39,501 bases of DNA from positions 1-39,501 of the forward strand of contig JAOARB010000010.1 of assembly GCA_025210775.1 (NCBI GenBank), read 5' to 3'. A program made the position numbers and the translations under genes. Positions 18,843 to 28,629 of the stretch are shown here, piece after piece. The notes beneath the pieces were generated by a model. It had not been told where the DNA came from. It worked only from the letters and a program-made list of their open reading frames with translations, and made no database searches. Source of the stretch: Prolixibacteraceae bacterium. Its GTDB lineage: Bacteria > Bacteroidota > Bacteroidia > Bacteroidales > Prolixibacteraceae. The number at the start of each line of letters is the position of its first letter. The stretch's first letter is position 1.

Positions 18843-20330
18843 ATGGAATTTGACTATCAAGAACATAAGAAAGAAGCAATTATAAAAGTGATTGGTGTTG
18901 GTGGCGGTGGTAGCAATGCTGTAAATCACATGTACAAAGAAGGCATCAAAGATGTTGAATTTGTTATATGTAATACAGATGCCCAAGCGCTGGAAAATAG
19001 TCGTATTCCTAAAAAGATACGATTAGGAGAGACACTTACTGAAGGTAGAGGAGCAGGAAACAAGCCTGATGTTGGAGAAGAATCTGCCCGTGAAAGTATT
19101 GAGGATATTAAAGCGGTATTAGGAGATAATACCAACATGATCTTCATTACAGCAGGTATGGGTGGTGGAACAGGTACTGGTGCTGCCCCAGTCATTGCAG
19201 AGATAGCAAAAGAACTTGGAATCTTGACTGTGGGTATTGTAACCATTCCATTCCGTAATGAAGGAAAACGTAGGATCAATCAAGCAGTAGATGGTATACG
19301 TAAATTAGAGGGTAAAGTAGATTCGTTATTGGTGATCAACAATGAACGTATCATTGACCTATATGGTGATTTCCCACTATCAGAGGCCTTTGCTAAAGCG
19401 GATGGTGTTTTGGCAACAGCAGCCAAAGGTATTGCAGAGATCATCACATTCCACGGCTATATCAACGTCGATTTTGCCGATGTGGATACCGTAATGAGAG
19501 AATCTGGTGTATCTATTATGGGATCAGGATCAGCAGAAGGAGAAAATCGTGCAATCTTGGCTATTGAAGAAGCACTAAACTCACCTCTTCTAAACAATAA
19601 TAACATTAATGGAGCTCAAAATATTCTTGTAAACATCACATCTGGAGACAAGGAAGCACTGATGAGTGAGATTGGAGATGTAACCAACTACATTCAACAG
19701 AAAGCAGGTAATAATGCCGATCTTATCTGGGGTAATGGTAGAGACGACAGTTTGGGAGAAAGACTATCTGTAACTGTTATTGCAACAGGTTTTAGTCGCA
19801 GTTCCATTCCTGAGCTTCGAGAAGAAGAACCACCAGCACAGACGGTTAAAGTAGGATTAGATGAACAAGCTTATAGCAATGAGCCAAATATATTCAATCA
19901 ACCTCCAATGCAGCAAGAGGTTCCTACATACCAAGGGAACAACATGCCTAATAGAGGGAATGTAAATAGAGAGAATACCATCTATCAAAAAGGTAAAAAT
20001 GAAGATGCCATTCATCATCTTTATAATTTCACACCTCAACAGGAGCAAAACTATAACAACTCATATAACCCAAACAATAACATGGGAGGTTATGAGAACC
20101 AAGGTAATGCGATGAGAAGAGGTTTTGAACAAGCCAGAGATGAAGAGGTAGATCAAATTGCAAGGATGCCTGCATACAAAAGAAAACAGATGATGCAGCA
20201 ACAGCAACAGCAACAAAACTTCTATAATCAGAAGCCGTCTCAAGACTATTCTCAATATCATATTGATCAAGAGAATAATGAGCCAAGAATAAACAACAAT
20301 AATTCGTTTCTACATGATAATGTAGACTAA
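18843..20330 (+). CDS. ftsZ: Cell division GTPase FtsZ, second tandem copy (canonical tail)
   Basis: A 495-residue FtsZ that should form the Z-ring. The nucleotide loop GVGGGGSNAV is at residues 18-27, GGGTGTG at 107-113, and the T7 loop NVDFADVDTVM follows with both catalytic aspartates. The GTPase core ends near residue 325. It is followed by a long linker of about 150 residues rich in Asn and Gln, including a run of seven glutamines, encoded by CAG/CAA codons near 20197-20217. The protein ends in SFLHDNVD, the usual terminus of Bacteroidota FtsZ, which recruits partners such as FtsA. This makes it the better candidate for the main divisional FtsZ. It is 12 bases upstream of yqeY. Confidence 0.96.
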   Translation: MEFDYQEHKKEAIIKVIGVGGGGSNAVNHMYKEGIKDVEFVICNTDAQALENSRIPKKIRLGETLTEGRGAGNKPDVGEESARESIEDIKAVLGDNTNMIFITAGMGGGTGTGAAPVIAEIAKELGILTVGIVTIPFRNEGKRRINQAVDGIRKLEGKVDSLLVINNERIIDLYGDFPLSEAFAKADGVLATAAKGIAEIITFHGYINVDFADVDTVMRESGVSIMGSGSAEGENRAILAIEEALNSPLLNNNNINGAQNILVNITSGDKEALMSEIGDVTNYIQQKAGNNADLIWGNGRDDSLGERLSVTVIATGFSRSSIPELREEEPPAQTVKVGLDEQAYSNEPNIFNQPPMQQEVPTYQGNNMPNRGNVNRENTIYQKGKNEDAIHHLYNFTPQQEQNYNNSYNPNNNMGGYENQGNAMRRGFEQARDEEVDQIARMPAYKRKQMMQQQQQQQNFYNQKPSQDYSQYHIDQENNEPRINNNNSFLHDNVD

Positions 20331-20342
20331 TTTACACTAATT

Positions 20343-20795
20343 ATGACAAATATATTTGATGCTGTTAGCTCTCAGATAAAAGATGCAATGAAAGCTAAAG
20401 ACAAAGTTAGGTTGGAAGCATTAAGAGGAATTAAAAAAGCATTAATTGAAGCTAAAACATCTAAAACAGCAGGCGATGAGCTTTCTGATGCAGATGCACA
20501 AAAGATTATTGCTAAACTAGCCAAACAAGGTAAAGAGTCGGCAGCAATTTTTCAATCTCAAAACAGAGAAGATCTAGCAGAGACTGAATTAGCACAAGCA
20601 GCAATAATGGACGAATTTCTTCCAGCTCAATTGTCAGAAGAGAAAGTAGAAGAGATCGTGAAAGAGATTATTGCTAAGGTTGGAGCAAGCTCTATGGCAG
20701 ATATGGGTAAAGTGATGGGAGTAGCAAGTAAGCAACTCGCAGGACAGGCCGATGGGAAAGTAATTTCAGGTATTGTAAAGAAATTATTAGCATAA
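20343..20795 (+). CDS. yqeY: GatB/YqeY domain protein
   Basis: A 150-residue helical protein of the YqeY family, related to the tail domain of the GatB amidotransferase subunit. The pattern is clear: an N-terminal helix with KDKVRLEALRGIKKAL, a central acidic AIMDEFLPAQLSEE motif, and a C-terminal domain ending GKVISGIVKKLL with the MGKVMG segment. Its exact role is not established; binding of tRNA or a link to translation has been suggested from the GatB relationship. In Bacteroidota it commonly follows ftsZ, and here it ends the dcw operon 12 bases after the second ftsZ. Confidence 0.93.
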   Translation: MTNIFDAVSSQIKDAMKAKDKVRLEALRGIKKALIEAKTSKTAGDELSDADAQKIIAKLAKQGKESAAIFQSQNREDLAETELAQAAIMDEFLPAQLSEEKVEEIVKEIIAKVGASSMADMGKVMGVASKQLAGQADGKVISGIVKKLLA

Positions 20796-20826
20796 GGTCA
20801 CGACACACCGTCCTATTCTTGAGACA

Positions 20827-20852
20827 GTTAAAAGAAAACAATATATTTTAAC
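20827..20852 (+). terminator. Weak hairpin after the dcw operon
   Basis: GTTAAAA (20827-20833) pairs with TTTTAAC (20846-20852) around a 12-base loop. It is AU-rich with no clear T-tract after it, so it is at best a weak end for the operon. I list it because no better terminator is seen between yqeY and the next promoter. Confidence 0.25.
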
Positions 20853-20878
20853 CATTTTCAAGGGAAATATAAAAACTT

Positions 20879-20915
20879 TTTTCCATCTACAAAGCTTAAC
20901 TTTGTAGATGGAAAA
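20879..20915. promoter_or_regulatory. Palindrome covering the transglycosylase promoter
   Basis: A perfect 16-bp inverted repeat (20879-20894 and 20900-20915) with a five-base spacer, core CCATCTACAAAG / CTTTGTAGATGG. The spacer and right arm contain TAACTTTG (20897-20904), an exact TAnnTTTG -7 element with a predicted start near 20910. No T-tract follows on either strand, so a terminator is unlikely. A dyad operator for a repressor or activator, or a 5' hairpin, would explain the overlap. Confidence 0.55.
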
Positions 20916-20937
20916 CTGAAAATATAACCCTTAGATT

Positions 20938-21879
20938 ATGAGCAAAAATAAAATAACGAAAGTCCTATTAGGGGTACTTTCGATCTCTATTATAATTTTA
21001 TCATCTTTACTTGTTGCTTTTACGACACGATCACAAAAGCAAAACACAGTAATCCCTCCCCCAACTTATCACACGAGTAATTCTATTGCTAAAGTACAGT
21101 CTGTGCCTATACCTCCAATAGTCACATTTGCGAATGACACTCTTCCTATGGACAAGGTTTATGTACGAGAGAGTCTGGACAGAGAACTACTTGTAAACAG
21201 TTACTGGCAATCACAAACATTAATACTACTAAAGAAATCAAAAAGATATTTTTCGATCATCGATCCGATCTTAAAGAAGTATAATATCCCTGAAGATTTC
21301 CGATATCTTGCAGTAGCAGAAAGTGGACTTAATGAGTTAGCTGTATCTCCAACAAGGGCCAAAGGATTATGGCAGATCATGTCTAGTACAGGAAAAGAAA
21401 ATGGATTAACCATCAACAGCTATATAGACGAAAGATACCATATTGAGAAGTCCACTATTGCAGCATGTAAATACCTCAACCACTCTTATAAGAAATTTAA
21501 GAATTGGTCACTTGTAGCAGCAAGTTACAATGCGGGAAAAAGAGGCGTATCTGAGCAGATGAAGATACAAGGTAGTGACTCCTACTACTCGCTTCTTCTG
21601 AACCCAGAGACCGGTAGATATCTTTATCGCATCATTGCATTTAAGATCATATTCAATTCACCAGAGAAGTATCATTTTTTCCTAAATGAGGGTGATTATT
21701 ATCCAGAATTTAACACTTATGCTATCACAGTGAAACATAGCATAAAGAATTTTAGTACCTTTGCAAAGGAGCATGGAATTAATTATAAGGAACTTAAATA
21801 TTATAATCCTTGGTTAAGAAAATCCTATCTTAAAAATCCGAAGCAAATTTCTTATCAGATATTATTACCAAAGAAATAA
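20938..21879 (+). CDS. Membrane-anchored lytic transglycosylase (MltD-like)
   Basis: A 313-residue cell-wall enzyme that would cleave between MurNAc and GlcNAc in the periplasm to release anhydro-muropeptides. An N-terminal hydrophobic segment (about residues 9-29) serves as anchor or signal; there is no lipobox. The goose-type lysozyme-like SLT domain covers about residues 85-220. The catalytic glutamate is E128 in the AVAESGLNE motif, followed by SPTRAKGLWQIM and the SYNAGKRGV motif, the standard signature of the family. The last 60 residues (YAITVKHSIKNFSTFAKE onwards) look like one LysM-type peptidoglycan-binding repeat. It has its own promoter after the dcw operon and lies 40 bases before the uvrA start. 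Confidence 0.9.
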   Translation: MSKNKITKVLLGVLSISIIILSSLLVAFTTRSQKQNTVIPPPTYHTSNSIAKVQSVPIPPIVTFANDTLPMDKVYVRESLDRELLVNSYWQSQTLILLKKSKRYFSIIDPILKKYNIPEDFRYLAVAESGLNELAVSPTRAKGLWQIMSSTGKENGLTINSYIDERYHIEKSTIAACKYLNHSYKKFKNWSLVAASYNAGKRGVSEQMKIQGSDSYYSLLLNPETGRYLYRIIAFKIIFNSPEKYHFFLNEGDYYPEFNTYAITVKHSIKNFSTFAKEHGINYKELKYYNPWLRKSYLKNPKQISYQILLPKK

Positions 21880-21919
21880 GAAAAATGATCTGATAGAGAA
21901 TAAACCTTAATCATTGAAG

Positions 21920-24757
21920 ATGAACACACCAATCCATTCAGAAGAAGATGGTTTTATCACCGTGACCGGGGCAAGAGAACACAACCTCAAAAACGTTGAT
22001 ATAAAAATTCCAAGAAACAAATTAACAGTCATCACAGGTCTTAGTGGAAGTGGGAAATCTTCCCTTGCCTTCGACACCATATATGCAGAGGGTCAAAGAA
22101 GATATATTGAGACCTTCTCTTCGTATGCCAGATCATTTTTAGGCAATATGGAGCGTCCAGATGTAGATGAGATATCGGGTCTCTCGCCTGTAATCTCTAT
22201 CGAACAAAAGACGACCAATAAGAATCCTCGTTCCACTGTGGGTACGGTTACAGAGATCTATGATTTCTTACGCCTACTCTATGCTAGAGCTTCGACAGCC
22301 TACTCTTACAATACCGACGAAGAGATGGTAAAGTTTACTCCAACACAGATCCTAAATCTTGTATTGGAAACCTATAACGATCAACCATGTCTTATCCTCT
22401 CTCCTGTTGTAAAGAACAGGAAAGGTCATTACCGAGATCTTTTTGAACAAATTCTAAGAAAAGGCTTTCTACATGCAAGAGTAGATGGGAAAGTTATCTC
22501 GATCGAACATGGGATGAAGTTAGATAGATACAAGAATCACACCATTGAGATTGTTATCGATCGTTTGGTCGTAAGTGACAAAGACATGGATCGACTAAAG
22601 GCCTCTATCACGACAGCAATGAAACATGGAGAGGGAATCATGATGATCTCCAATAAAGATGGTTCGGAATATCGTTATTTCTCTAAGAATTTGATGTGTC
22701 CAACTACAGGTATTGCTTATTCAGATCCAGCACCTCATAATTTCTCTTTTAATTCACCGCAAGGAGCATGTCCTCATTGTAGTGGTATGGGAGAAATCAC
22801 CAAGATAGATATTGACCTGATTATCCCCGACAAGGAGATTAGTATTCAAAAAGGAGGAATACTTCCACTTGGGACTCCAACAAAGAGTGTAATCTTCAAA
22901 CAGATTGAAGGTCTTCTAAAGAAATACAATTGTGATTTCAAGACTCCTCTAAAAGAGGTTCCAGAGGAGTGTATACATAAGATCTTAAATGGAACAAACG
23001 AAAAGATTCCGATGAGTGAAGAATCTTCTTCAAGTTTCTTCAATTTGGTTCATTTCGAGGGCATTGTGAAATATATCACCATGCAAAGTGAGGATAGTAA
23101 ATCCAAGAAAGCACAGAAATGGGCAAATCAATTTCAACGTCGTATCACCTGTCCAATATGTAACGGACAGCGACTAAAAAAAGAGTCCCTATATTTTAGA
23201 ATTGGGGATAAGAACATTGCGGATCTTTCACAGATGAATATCTCAATGCTTTATCAATATCTTCAAGATGTTGAAAGTAAGCTAAAAAAGAACCAGAAGG
23301 TTATCGCCAAAGAGGTCTTAAAAGAGCTACTAACGAGAATTAAGTTTCTATTAGATGTAGGTCTCGACTATTTATCCCTAAATCGTTCCTCAAGGACGCT
23401 ATCTGGAGGAGAATCACAAAGGATACGATTGGCAACCCAGATAGGTTCACAGTTGGTTAACGTATTATATATCCTTGATGAGCCGAGTATCGGATTACAT
23501 CAAAGAGACAATCAAAAACTAATTGAGTCACTAAATAGTCTACGTAATATTGGGAACACCATTATTGTAGTTGAACACGACAAGGATATGATGCTTGAGG
23601 CTGACTATATTGTCGACATGGGTCCTAAAGCAGGTAGACATGGAGGTGAAGTGATTGCATCGGGAACACCTAAAGAGATTCTTCAGTGCGAAACGACGAC
23701 AGCAAAATATCTTAATGGAGATCTAAAGATTGAACTTCCTAAAGAAAGAAGAGCTGGAAATGGTGATCATCTAATCATTAAAGGAGCCAAAGGGAATAAC
23801 CTTAAAGATATCACCGTTGATTTTCCTTTAGGGAAGCTTATATGTGTGACAGGAGTATCTGGTAGTGGGAAATCATCTCTTATTAACGGAACACTTCAGC
23901 CTATATTAAGTCAACATTTCTATAGATCGGTAAAAGATCCTCTTCCTTATGACTCTATTGAGGGACTAGACCTAATTGATAAAGTAGTACAGATAGATCA
24001 GTCTCCATTAGGAAGGACTCCTCGCTCGAATCCTGCAACCTATACTGGTTTGTTTTCAGAGATTCGCTCACTATTTGCACAACTACCAGAATCGAAAGTA
24101 AGGGGATATAAACCTGGTCGATTCTCTTTCAATGTTAAAGGAGGTAGATGCGAGAAATGTAAAGGAGCAGGAATGAGAGTCATTGAGATGAATTTTCTTC
24201 CTGATGTTCTTGTTCATTGTGACGAATGTAATGGGTTAAGATACAACAGAGAAACAAGAGAGATCAGATATAAAGGAAAGTCGATAGCGGAGGTTCTTAA
24301 TTTAACTATCAATCAAGCTATACCTTATTTTGAAGCTGTTCCTTCAATGAAAAAGAAACTACAGACACTTCAAGATGTTGGATTAGGATATATCACCCTT
24401 GGACAATCCTCGACCACTTTATCTGGAGGAGAATCTCAACGAGTAAAACTGGCTTCTGAACTAAGTAAAAAAGATACGGGCAAGACACTATACATACTAG
24501 ATGAACCAACCACAGGACTTCATTTTGAAGACATTCGTATCCTATTACAAGTTATCAACAATTTAGTTGACAAAGGAAATACTGTGATCGTTATTGAACA
24601 CAATATGGATGTAATCAAATCGGCAGACCATATCATTGATATAGGTAAAGAAGGTGGTATTGGTGGTGGTGAAGTGTTATGCACAGGAACACCAGAAGAG
24701 ATATGTAAGAATAAAGAATCTTACACAGCCACTTTCCTTAAAGAAGAGATACAATAA
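21920..24757 (+). CDS. uvrA: Excinuclease ABC subunit UvrA
   Basis: A 945-residue DNA damage-recognition ATPase of nucleotide excision repair. It has two ABC ATPase modules: Walker A at about residues 40-48 (GLSGSGKSS) and a second one GVSGSGKSS in the C-terminal half, with two LSGGESQR signatures. Two cysteine zinc modules are visible: CPHCSGMG with CPICNGQR, and CEKCKGAG with CDECNG. The frame opens with a TTG at 21914, but I take the ATG two codons later as more likely. Length is normal for the family. The gene lies downstream of the transglycosylase with no visible promoter between them and ends in a strong terminator. Confidence 0.97.
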   Translation: MNTPIHSEEDGFITVTGAREHNLKNVDIKIPRNKLTVITGLSGSGKSSLAFDTIYAEGQRRYIETFSSYARSFLGNMERPDVDEISGLSPVISIEQKTTNKNPRSTVGTVTEIYDFLRLLYARASTAYSYNTDEEMVKFTPTQILNLVLETYNDQPCLILSPVVKNRKGHYRDLFEQILRKGFLHARVDGKVISIEHGMKLDRYKNHTIEIVIDRLVVSDKDMDRLKASITTAMKHGEGIMMISNKDGSEYRYFSKNLMCPTTGIAYSDPAPHNFSFNSPQGACPHCSGMGEITKIDIDLIIPDKEISIQKGGILPLGTPTKSVIFKQIEGLLKKYNCDFKTPLKEVPEECIHKILNGTNEKIPMSEESSSSFFNLVHFEGIVKYITMQSEDSKSKKAQKWANQFQRRITCPICNGQRLKKESLYFRIGDKNIADLSQMNISMLYQYLQDVESKLKKNQKVIAKEVLKELLTRIKFLLDVGLDYLSLNRSSRTLSGGESQRIRLATQIGSQLVNVLYILDEPSIGLHQRDNQKLIESLNSLRNIGNTIIVVEHDKDMMLEADYIVDMGPKAGRHGGEVIASGTPKEILQCETTTAKYLNGDLKIELPKERRAGNGDHLIIKGAKGNNLKDITVDFPLGKLICVTGVSGSGKSSLINGTLQPILSQHFYRSVKDPLPYDSIEGLDLIDKVVQIDQSPLGRTPRSNPATYTGLFSEIRSLFAQLPESKVRGYKPGRFSFNVKGGRCEKCKGAGMRVIEMNFLPDVLVHCDECNGLRYNRETREIRYKGKSIAEVLNLTINQAIPYFEAVPSMKKKLQTLQDVGLGYITLGQSSTTLSGGESQRVKLASELSKKDTGKTLYILDEPTTGLHFEDIRILLQVINNLVDKGNTVIVIEHNMDVIKSADHIIDIGKEGGIGGGEVLCTGTPEEICKNKESYTATFLKEEIQ

Positions 24758-24773
24758 CATATACCAAACACAG

Positions 24774-24809
24774 CAGAGCTATAAACCATTTGTAGCTCTG
24801 TTTTGTTTT
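24774..24809 (+). terminator. Rho-independent terminator of uvrA
   Basis: CAGAGCTA (24774-24781) pairs with TAGCTCTG (24793-24800); AAA/TTT pairing extends the stem inwards. The T-rich tract TTTTGTTTT follows at 24801-24809. It lies between the convergent uvrA and histidine kinase genes. The tract is T-rich only on the plus strand, so it serves mainly uvrA. Confidence 0.85.
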
Positions 24810-27027
24810 AGTCCTCTTCTACAATCGTATGAGGAATAAAGATAGAAAAACAAGAGCCTTTATCTTCTTTTGAAATTACAGAGATATCACCACGTATTAG
24901 ATGCATAAAATGTTGGGATATAGACAAGCCTAAACCACTTCCACCAAAACTCTTACAATAGTTATTTGTAAACTTCCTAAATCGATCGAAGATATATGGA
25001 AGGTCATCAGTACAAATACCACAGCCTGTATCACAAATAGTCACAGTCACGCCTTTGACTTCACTTTCCAATTTAACACATATAGATCCTTCTTTGGTAA
25101 ATTTCCATGCGTTATTTAGGACATTGGTTATCACACGTCTTAGAATTCTTTCATCCGAATATACAAATATGGACTCCTCTTCTAATTCAAGAGAGAAATC
25201 AATATCCAGATTGATCATCTCCTTATATTCAAACGACTTATAAACCGTTGTTAATAATGACGAGACATTAACAACATCAAAGTTAGGTGTGATAGCATTT
25301 ACTTCAATGGCAGAGATATCTAATATGTCATCAATAATATTTAGCAGATAATCACCATTCTCACGCATACTTTGTTGGAAACTCAATCTTTCTTCAGAAC
25401 TATAAAACTCATCATTTAGCAACTCCATAAAACCAAGAATACTGTTTAAAGGAGTACGTACTTCATGGTTCATGTTAGCAAAGAACTGACTTTTAAGCTG
25501 GTTCATCTCCTTAAGATGATTGTTTTCTAACTGAAGTTGATATTCTTTCGACCTGAAATGTGTCATATTCTTTCCTATCAAAATCGCAGAGTCTGCTTCT
25601 CCATCATCTGAGATAGATGGCAAGGCATAAAACTCAATATCGTAATTCTCTCCTTGGTAATTCACCTTTGTTTCGCTTCGAATCACATCCCCTGTATGGA
25701 TTGCTCTAACAAGAATCGAATTGTCGATATTTAATGGTGAAAGGAAAACATCCTTATAAGAGGCTCCTATCAAATCAGACTTAGACTTTCTTAACATTGC
25801 AACCACCGCATCATTTGCATAAACAACACGAAGCTTCTTATCAACTTTTATGATAAGATCTGGCAAGTCATGACAACAATCTAAGTTGACCTCTTTTTTT
25901 GAAGTAATAAGCAACGTTCTATCCGCTTCAGGCACCTCATAGAATGAGATTCCCCACATAGAAAAATCAGGGAAAGGATAGACATAAACATTATATAGTC
26001 TCTCTTTGTTCTGAACATCGATTCCAATAGATACAAAAGAACACACGGTTTCATTATCAGAACAAAAAGAATTTTTTTGGTATATATCAGGGAACAGTTC
26101 AATAATATTCTTTCCGATCACATTAGACTTATCATATCCCAATAAAGACAATGCTCTATTATTAGAACTAGAAACCTTCATTCCTTGTGAAAAAGGATCT
26201 TCAGTAATCCAAAGCAATCCACTATTATAATGGTCAATAAAATCGTACAGTTTACCCTCTAAGAAACGATAAGAAGATCGTTCTTTTATTTTAGAAGTTA
26301 CATCATGGAGCATTCCTTCGAGGACATAACACCCATTTTCATCCATCGAGCATTGAAGAATCTCTTGCTTAGTATAAAACAAGACATCATCATTTATCCT
26401 CCACTTTAAAAATATAGGTAATGATTCAACCAATGGATTTGCAGTAAAAGATTTAAACAGGTGAATGAAGTCGCTATCTAAATATTGTATTAATAAAGAT
26501 GGTTCAAAGGAACAAGCGAGTATGCCTTTTAGAATACTATCTTCCGATTTATATTCTAATTCAATTCGTTGGCCGACACAATAAAATCTAAAATGAATTC
26601 CATCAATCTCATTAGATATCTTCTGTTCTAATTCTGTAGGGATATAATCTTTCAATCTATTTTTCAATGAAAAAAGAGTAATCAGATAATATATCTTTTG
26701 CCCATACTTCAATGCTTTTGTTCCTACTCGGTAAAGCACATCTTCTATACATAAATAGTCATAAACAGTCTCTGTTTCACAAAGAGCTTTAGGTAAGATA
26801 TCAGCTACAATATGAAAAGGTTCAGGAAGAATTTGCCTTAGAAGAAGAGCCTGATCGAATTTCTCTACAAATAATTTATTCTGACGAATCAAAGACAATT
26901 GTTCGTCAATGATTATTGCAGGCAATTCATAGGCATCAAAGAGTACTTCCAGTATACTAGAATCGTCTGTAATAGCTGGATCAGATAAGTGGTCAACGGA
27001 TAAACATTTCTTTGCGATTTCTGCCAT
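24808..27027 (-). CDS. Soluble PAS-domain sensor histidine kinase
   Basis: A 739-residue cytoplasmic kinase. I see no membrane segment or signal peptide. The N-terminal 500 residues contain several PAS-like units: about 20-110, about 130-245, about 245-340 (NNRALSLLGYDKSNVIGKN) and about 385-500 (DLIIKVDKKLRVVYANDA). A helix leads to the kinase core: the H box FANMNHEVRTPLNS with phospho-accepting H521, the N box NNAWKFT near residue 640, G1 DTGCGI near 666 and G2 GGSGLGLS near 697. There is no receiver domain and no response regulator gene nearby, so its partner is unknown. The signal is probably internal (redox, oxygen or a small molecule), but no cofactor-binding residues can be named. The gene is 78 bases downstream of the metallo-hydrolase. 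Confidence 0.9.
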   Translation of the reverse strand: MAEIAKKCLSVDHLSDPAITDDSSILEVLFDAYELPAIIIDEQLSLIRQNKLFVEKFDQALLLRQILPEPFHIVADILPKALCETETVYDYLCIEDVLYRVGTKALKYGQKIYYLITLFSLKNRLKDYIPTELEQKISNEIDGIHFRFYCVGQRIELEYKSEDSILKGILACSFEPSLLIQYLDSDFIHLFKSFTANPLVESLPIFLKWRINDDVLFYTKQEILQCSMDENGCYVLEGMLHDVTSKIKERSSYRFLEGKLYDFIDHYNSGLLWITEDPFSQGMKVSSSNNRALSLLGYDKSNVIGKNIIELFPDIYQKNSFCSDNETVCSFVSIGIDVQNKERLYNVYVYPFPDFSMWGISFYEVPEADRTLLITSKKEVNLDCCHDLPDLIIKVDKKLRVVYANDAVVAMLRKSKSDLIGASYKDVFLSPLNIDNSILVRAIHTGDVIRSETKVNYQGENYDIEFYALPSISDDGEADSAILIGKNMTHFRSKEYQLQLENNHLKEMNQLKSQFFANMNHEVRTPLNSILGFMELLNDEFYSSEERLSFQQSMRENGDYLLNIIDDILDISAIEVNAITPNFDVVNVSSLLTTVYKSFEYKEMINLDIDFSLELEEESIFVYSDERILRRVITNVLNNAWKFTKEGSICVKLESEVKGVTVTICDTGCGICTDDLPYIFDRFRKFTNNYCKSFGGSGLGLSISQHFMHLIRGDISVISKEDKGSCFSIFIPHTIVEED

Positions 27028-27105
27028 ATTCTAAGTCAAATTTGACAATACTAAAATAGGTGTAATAAAAAAGTAACTGTAATTTAGGTCTTAATACAAT
27101 CAAAT

Positions 27106-27942
27106 CTATTTAATAAAAGATAAGTCTGTTTTAACTCCCTTCACAATTCCATCTTTTCGTTCAAGAGTAGCCGACTCGGTATATGCATCATGTTGAAAAA
27201 ACAAAGCCCAATCATTTATTTGAGCAGTATTCACAAACTCCTCTTTCTCATTCATTGCCGCTAGTGGAAACAAATCATAGGCTGCAATCCAAAGTTGTGA
27301 AACATGAGATAAAGTCGGAATAAAATCTGCAGTAAAAACAACAGATCTCTTTGGATGATGGATTACAGGTATTATCTGACCAGGGGTATGCCCATCCATA
27401 TAGCATAGATCAATCTTGTTTGGCCAACATTGTTGTCCCTCTGATAATAAATGTAAACGCCCACTCTTCTCCATTAAATCCAAATCTTTCGAGTGATAAG
27501 CTGCATTCTCTCTTGGATTATTAGCACAAGCATTATCCCATTGTTTTTGGGATACATAATAATTAGCATTACGAAAGAGTTCTCCATGGACTCCACTACC
27601 GAGATCAAAAGCACCACATGAATGATCCCAATGAAGATGGGTAAAAATAACATCGGTCACCTCATCACATCCAACCCCGATATTAGCTAGAGACTGTTGT
27701 AAACATCCTTCTGCTTTCACGCCATTGTTACGGATATATTTATCTGAGAAATTCATTCCACTGCCAGCATCAATCAGAATCTTTCGATCATCAAATACGA
27801 CGAGCATATTGCGCATCTGTAATTGACATCTATTGTGTTCATCTGAAGGATATGACCGACTCCACAAAGGACGAGGAATAACTCCAAATAATGCTCCTGC
27901 ATCACACATAAAAGTACCACAGTCCACCTTAAAAATATCCAT
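27106..27942 (-). CDS. Metallo-beta-lactamase-fold hydrolase
   Basis: A 278-residue cytoplasmic hydrolase with a dinuclear metal site of the metallo-beta-lactamase superfamily. The motif HLHWDH supplies H102, H104, D106 and H107; H185 (in DGHTPGQ), D206 (in VFTADFIPT) and H251 (in FFQHDAY) complete the usual set. ILIDAGSG precedes it. The overall pattern, including GALFGVIPRPLW at residues 16-27, is that of a conserved Bacteroidota subgroup related to lactonases and similar hydrolases. The substrate cannot be told from the sequence. It is upstream of the histidine kinase on the same strand with a 78-base gap, so they could share a transcript, but no functional link is evident. No promoter is obvious. 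Confidence 0.88.
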   Translation of the reverse strand: MDIFKVDCGTFMCDAGALFGVIPRPLWSRSYPSDEHNRCQLQMRNMLVVFDDRKILIDAGSGMNFSDKYIRNNGVKAEGCLQQSLANIGVGCDEVTDVIFTHLHWDHSCGAFDLGSGVHGELFRNANYYVSQKQWDNACANNPRENAAYHSKDLDLMEKSGRLHLLSEGQQCWPNKIDLCYMDGHTPGQIIPVIHHPKRSVVFTADFIPTLSHVSQLWIAAYDLFPLAAMNEKEEFVNTAQINDWALFFQHDAYTESATLERKDGIVKGVKTDLSFIK

Positions 27943-28629
27943 AGTGCTATATATTTCTTATGCAACTTCTTTAAAACCTTATCCACTTATTTCATTCCTT
28001 TAAATAAGCGAAATAAACTATTCTGAACAAAATAACATCAATATTTTTTTTTATGAAACATATATCATAAAATAATGATTTACACGATCTCTTTTTTTGG
28101 ATTTTATTATTGCCCAACTATAACAATCAGTCCGGAGTAATCATAATCTTACCTTTAGATAACTTAATCGTTATAAATTTAAAAGAACACATCTAAAGTA
28201 GATTCACATGAGAAACACTACAACCAATACAATAGCCCGAAACAATCAAAGCTGCAATTTAAAAAGAAGAATATTGAAAATATAGATCATAGACTAGTAT
28301 TGAAACGACAAATCACCAGCAATTCAATTTAAGGAACAAGATACTTATCATCAATAACCTATCAAATCAACTCACTTATTTACAACATATTAAAACACAT
28401 TTACACCTAAACAATGAACGATGGTCGTCTATTCAAATAATAAAAATATCAGCAATATCTATTTCCATATCACCAACCCATAACTTAATAAGTAAGTATT
28501 TATGTAACAATAATATGTCCGACAGTCTTAAGTATAGATAAATCATCCACCTTTTTTATTTACTTCTTTTTGTGAACGGTATCTCTATCAGCATAAGAAA
28601 GTAAGATTAAAAACCGAAATAAAAGGTAC

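Noticed and set aside
20879..20915. Palindrome as the dcw operon terminator
   Set aside because: No T tract follows on either strand and it contains an exact -7 element; a promoter or operator role fits better.
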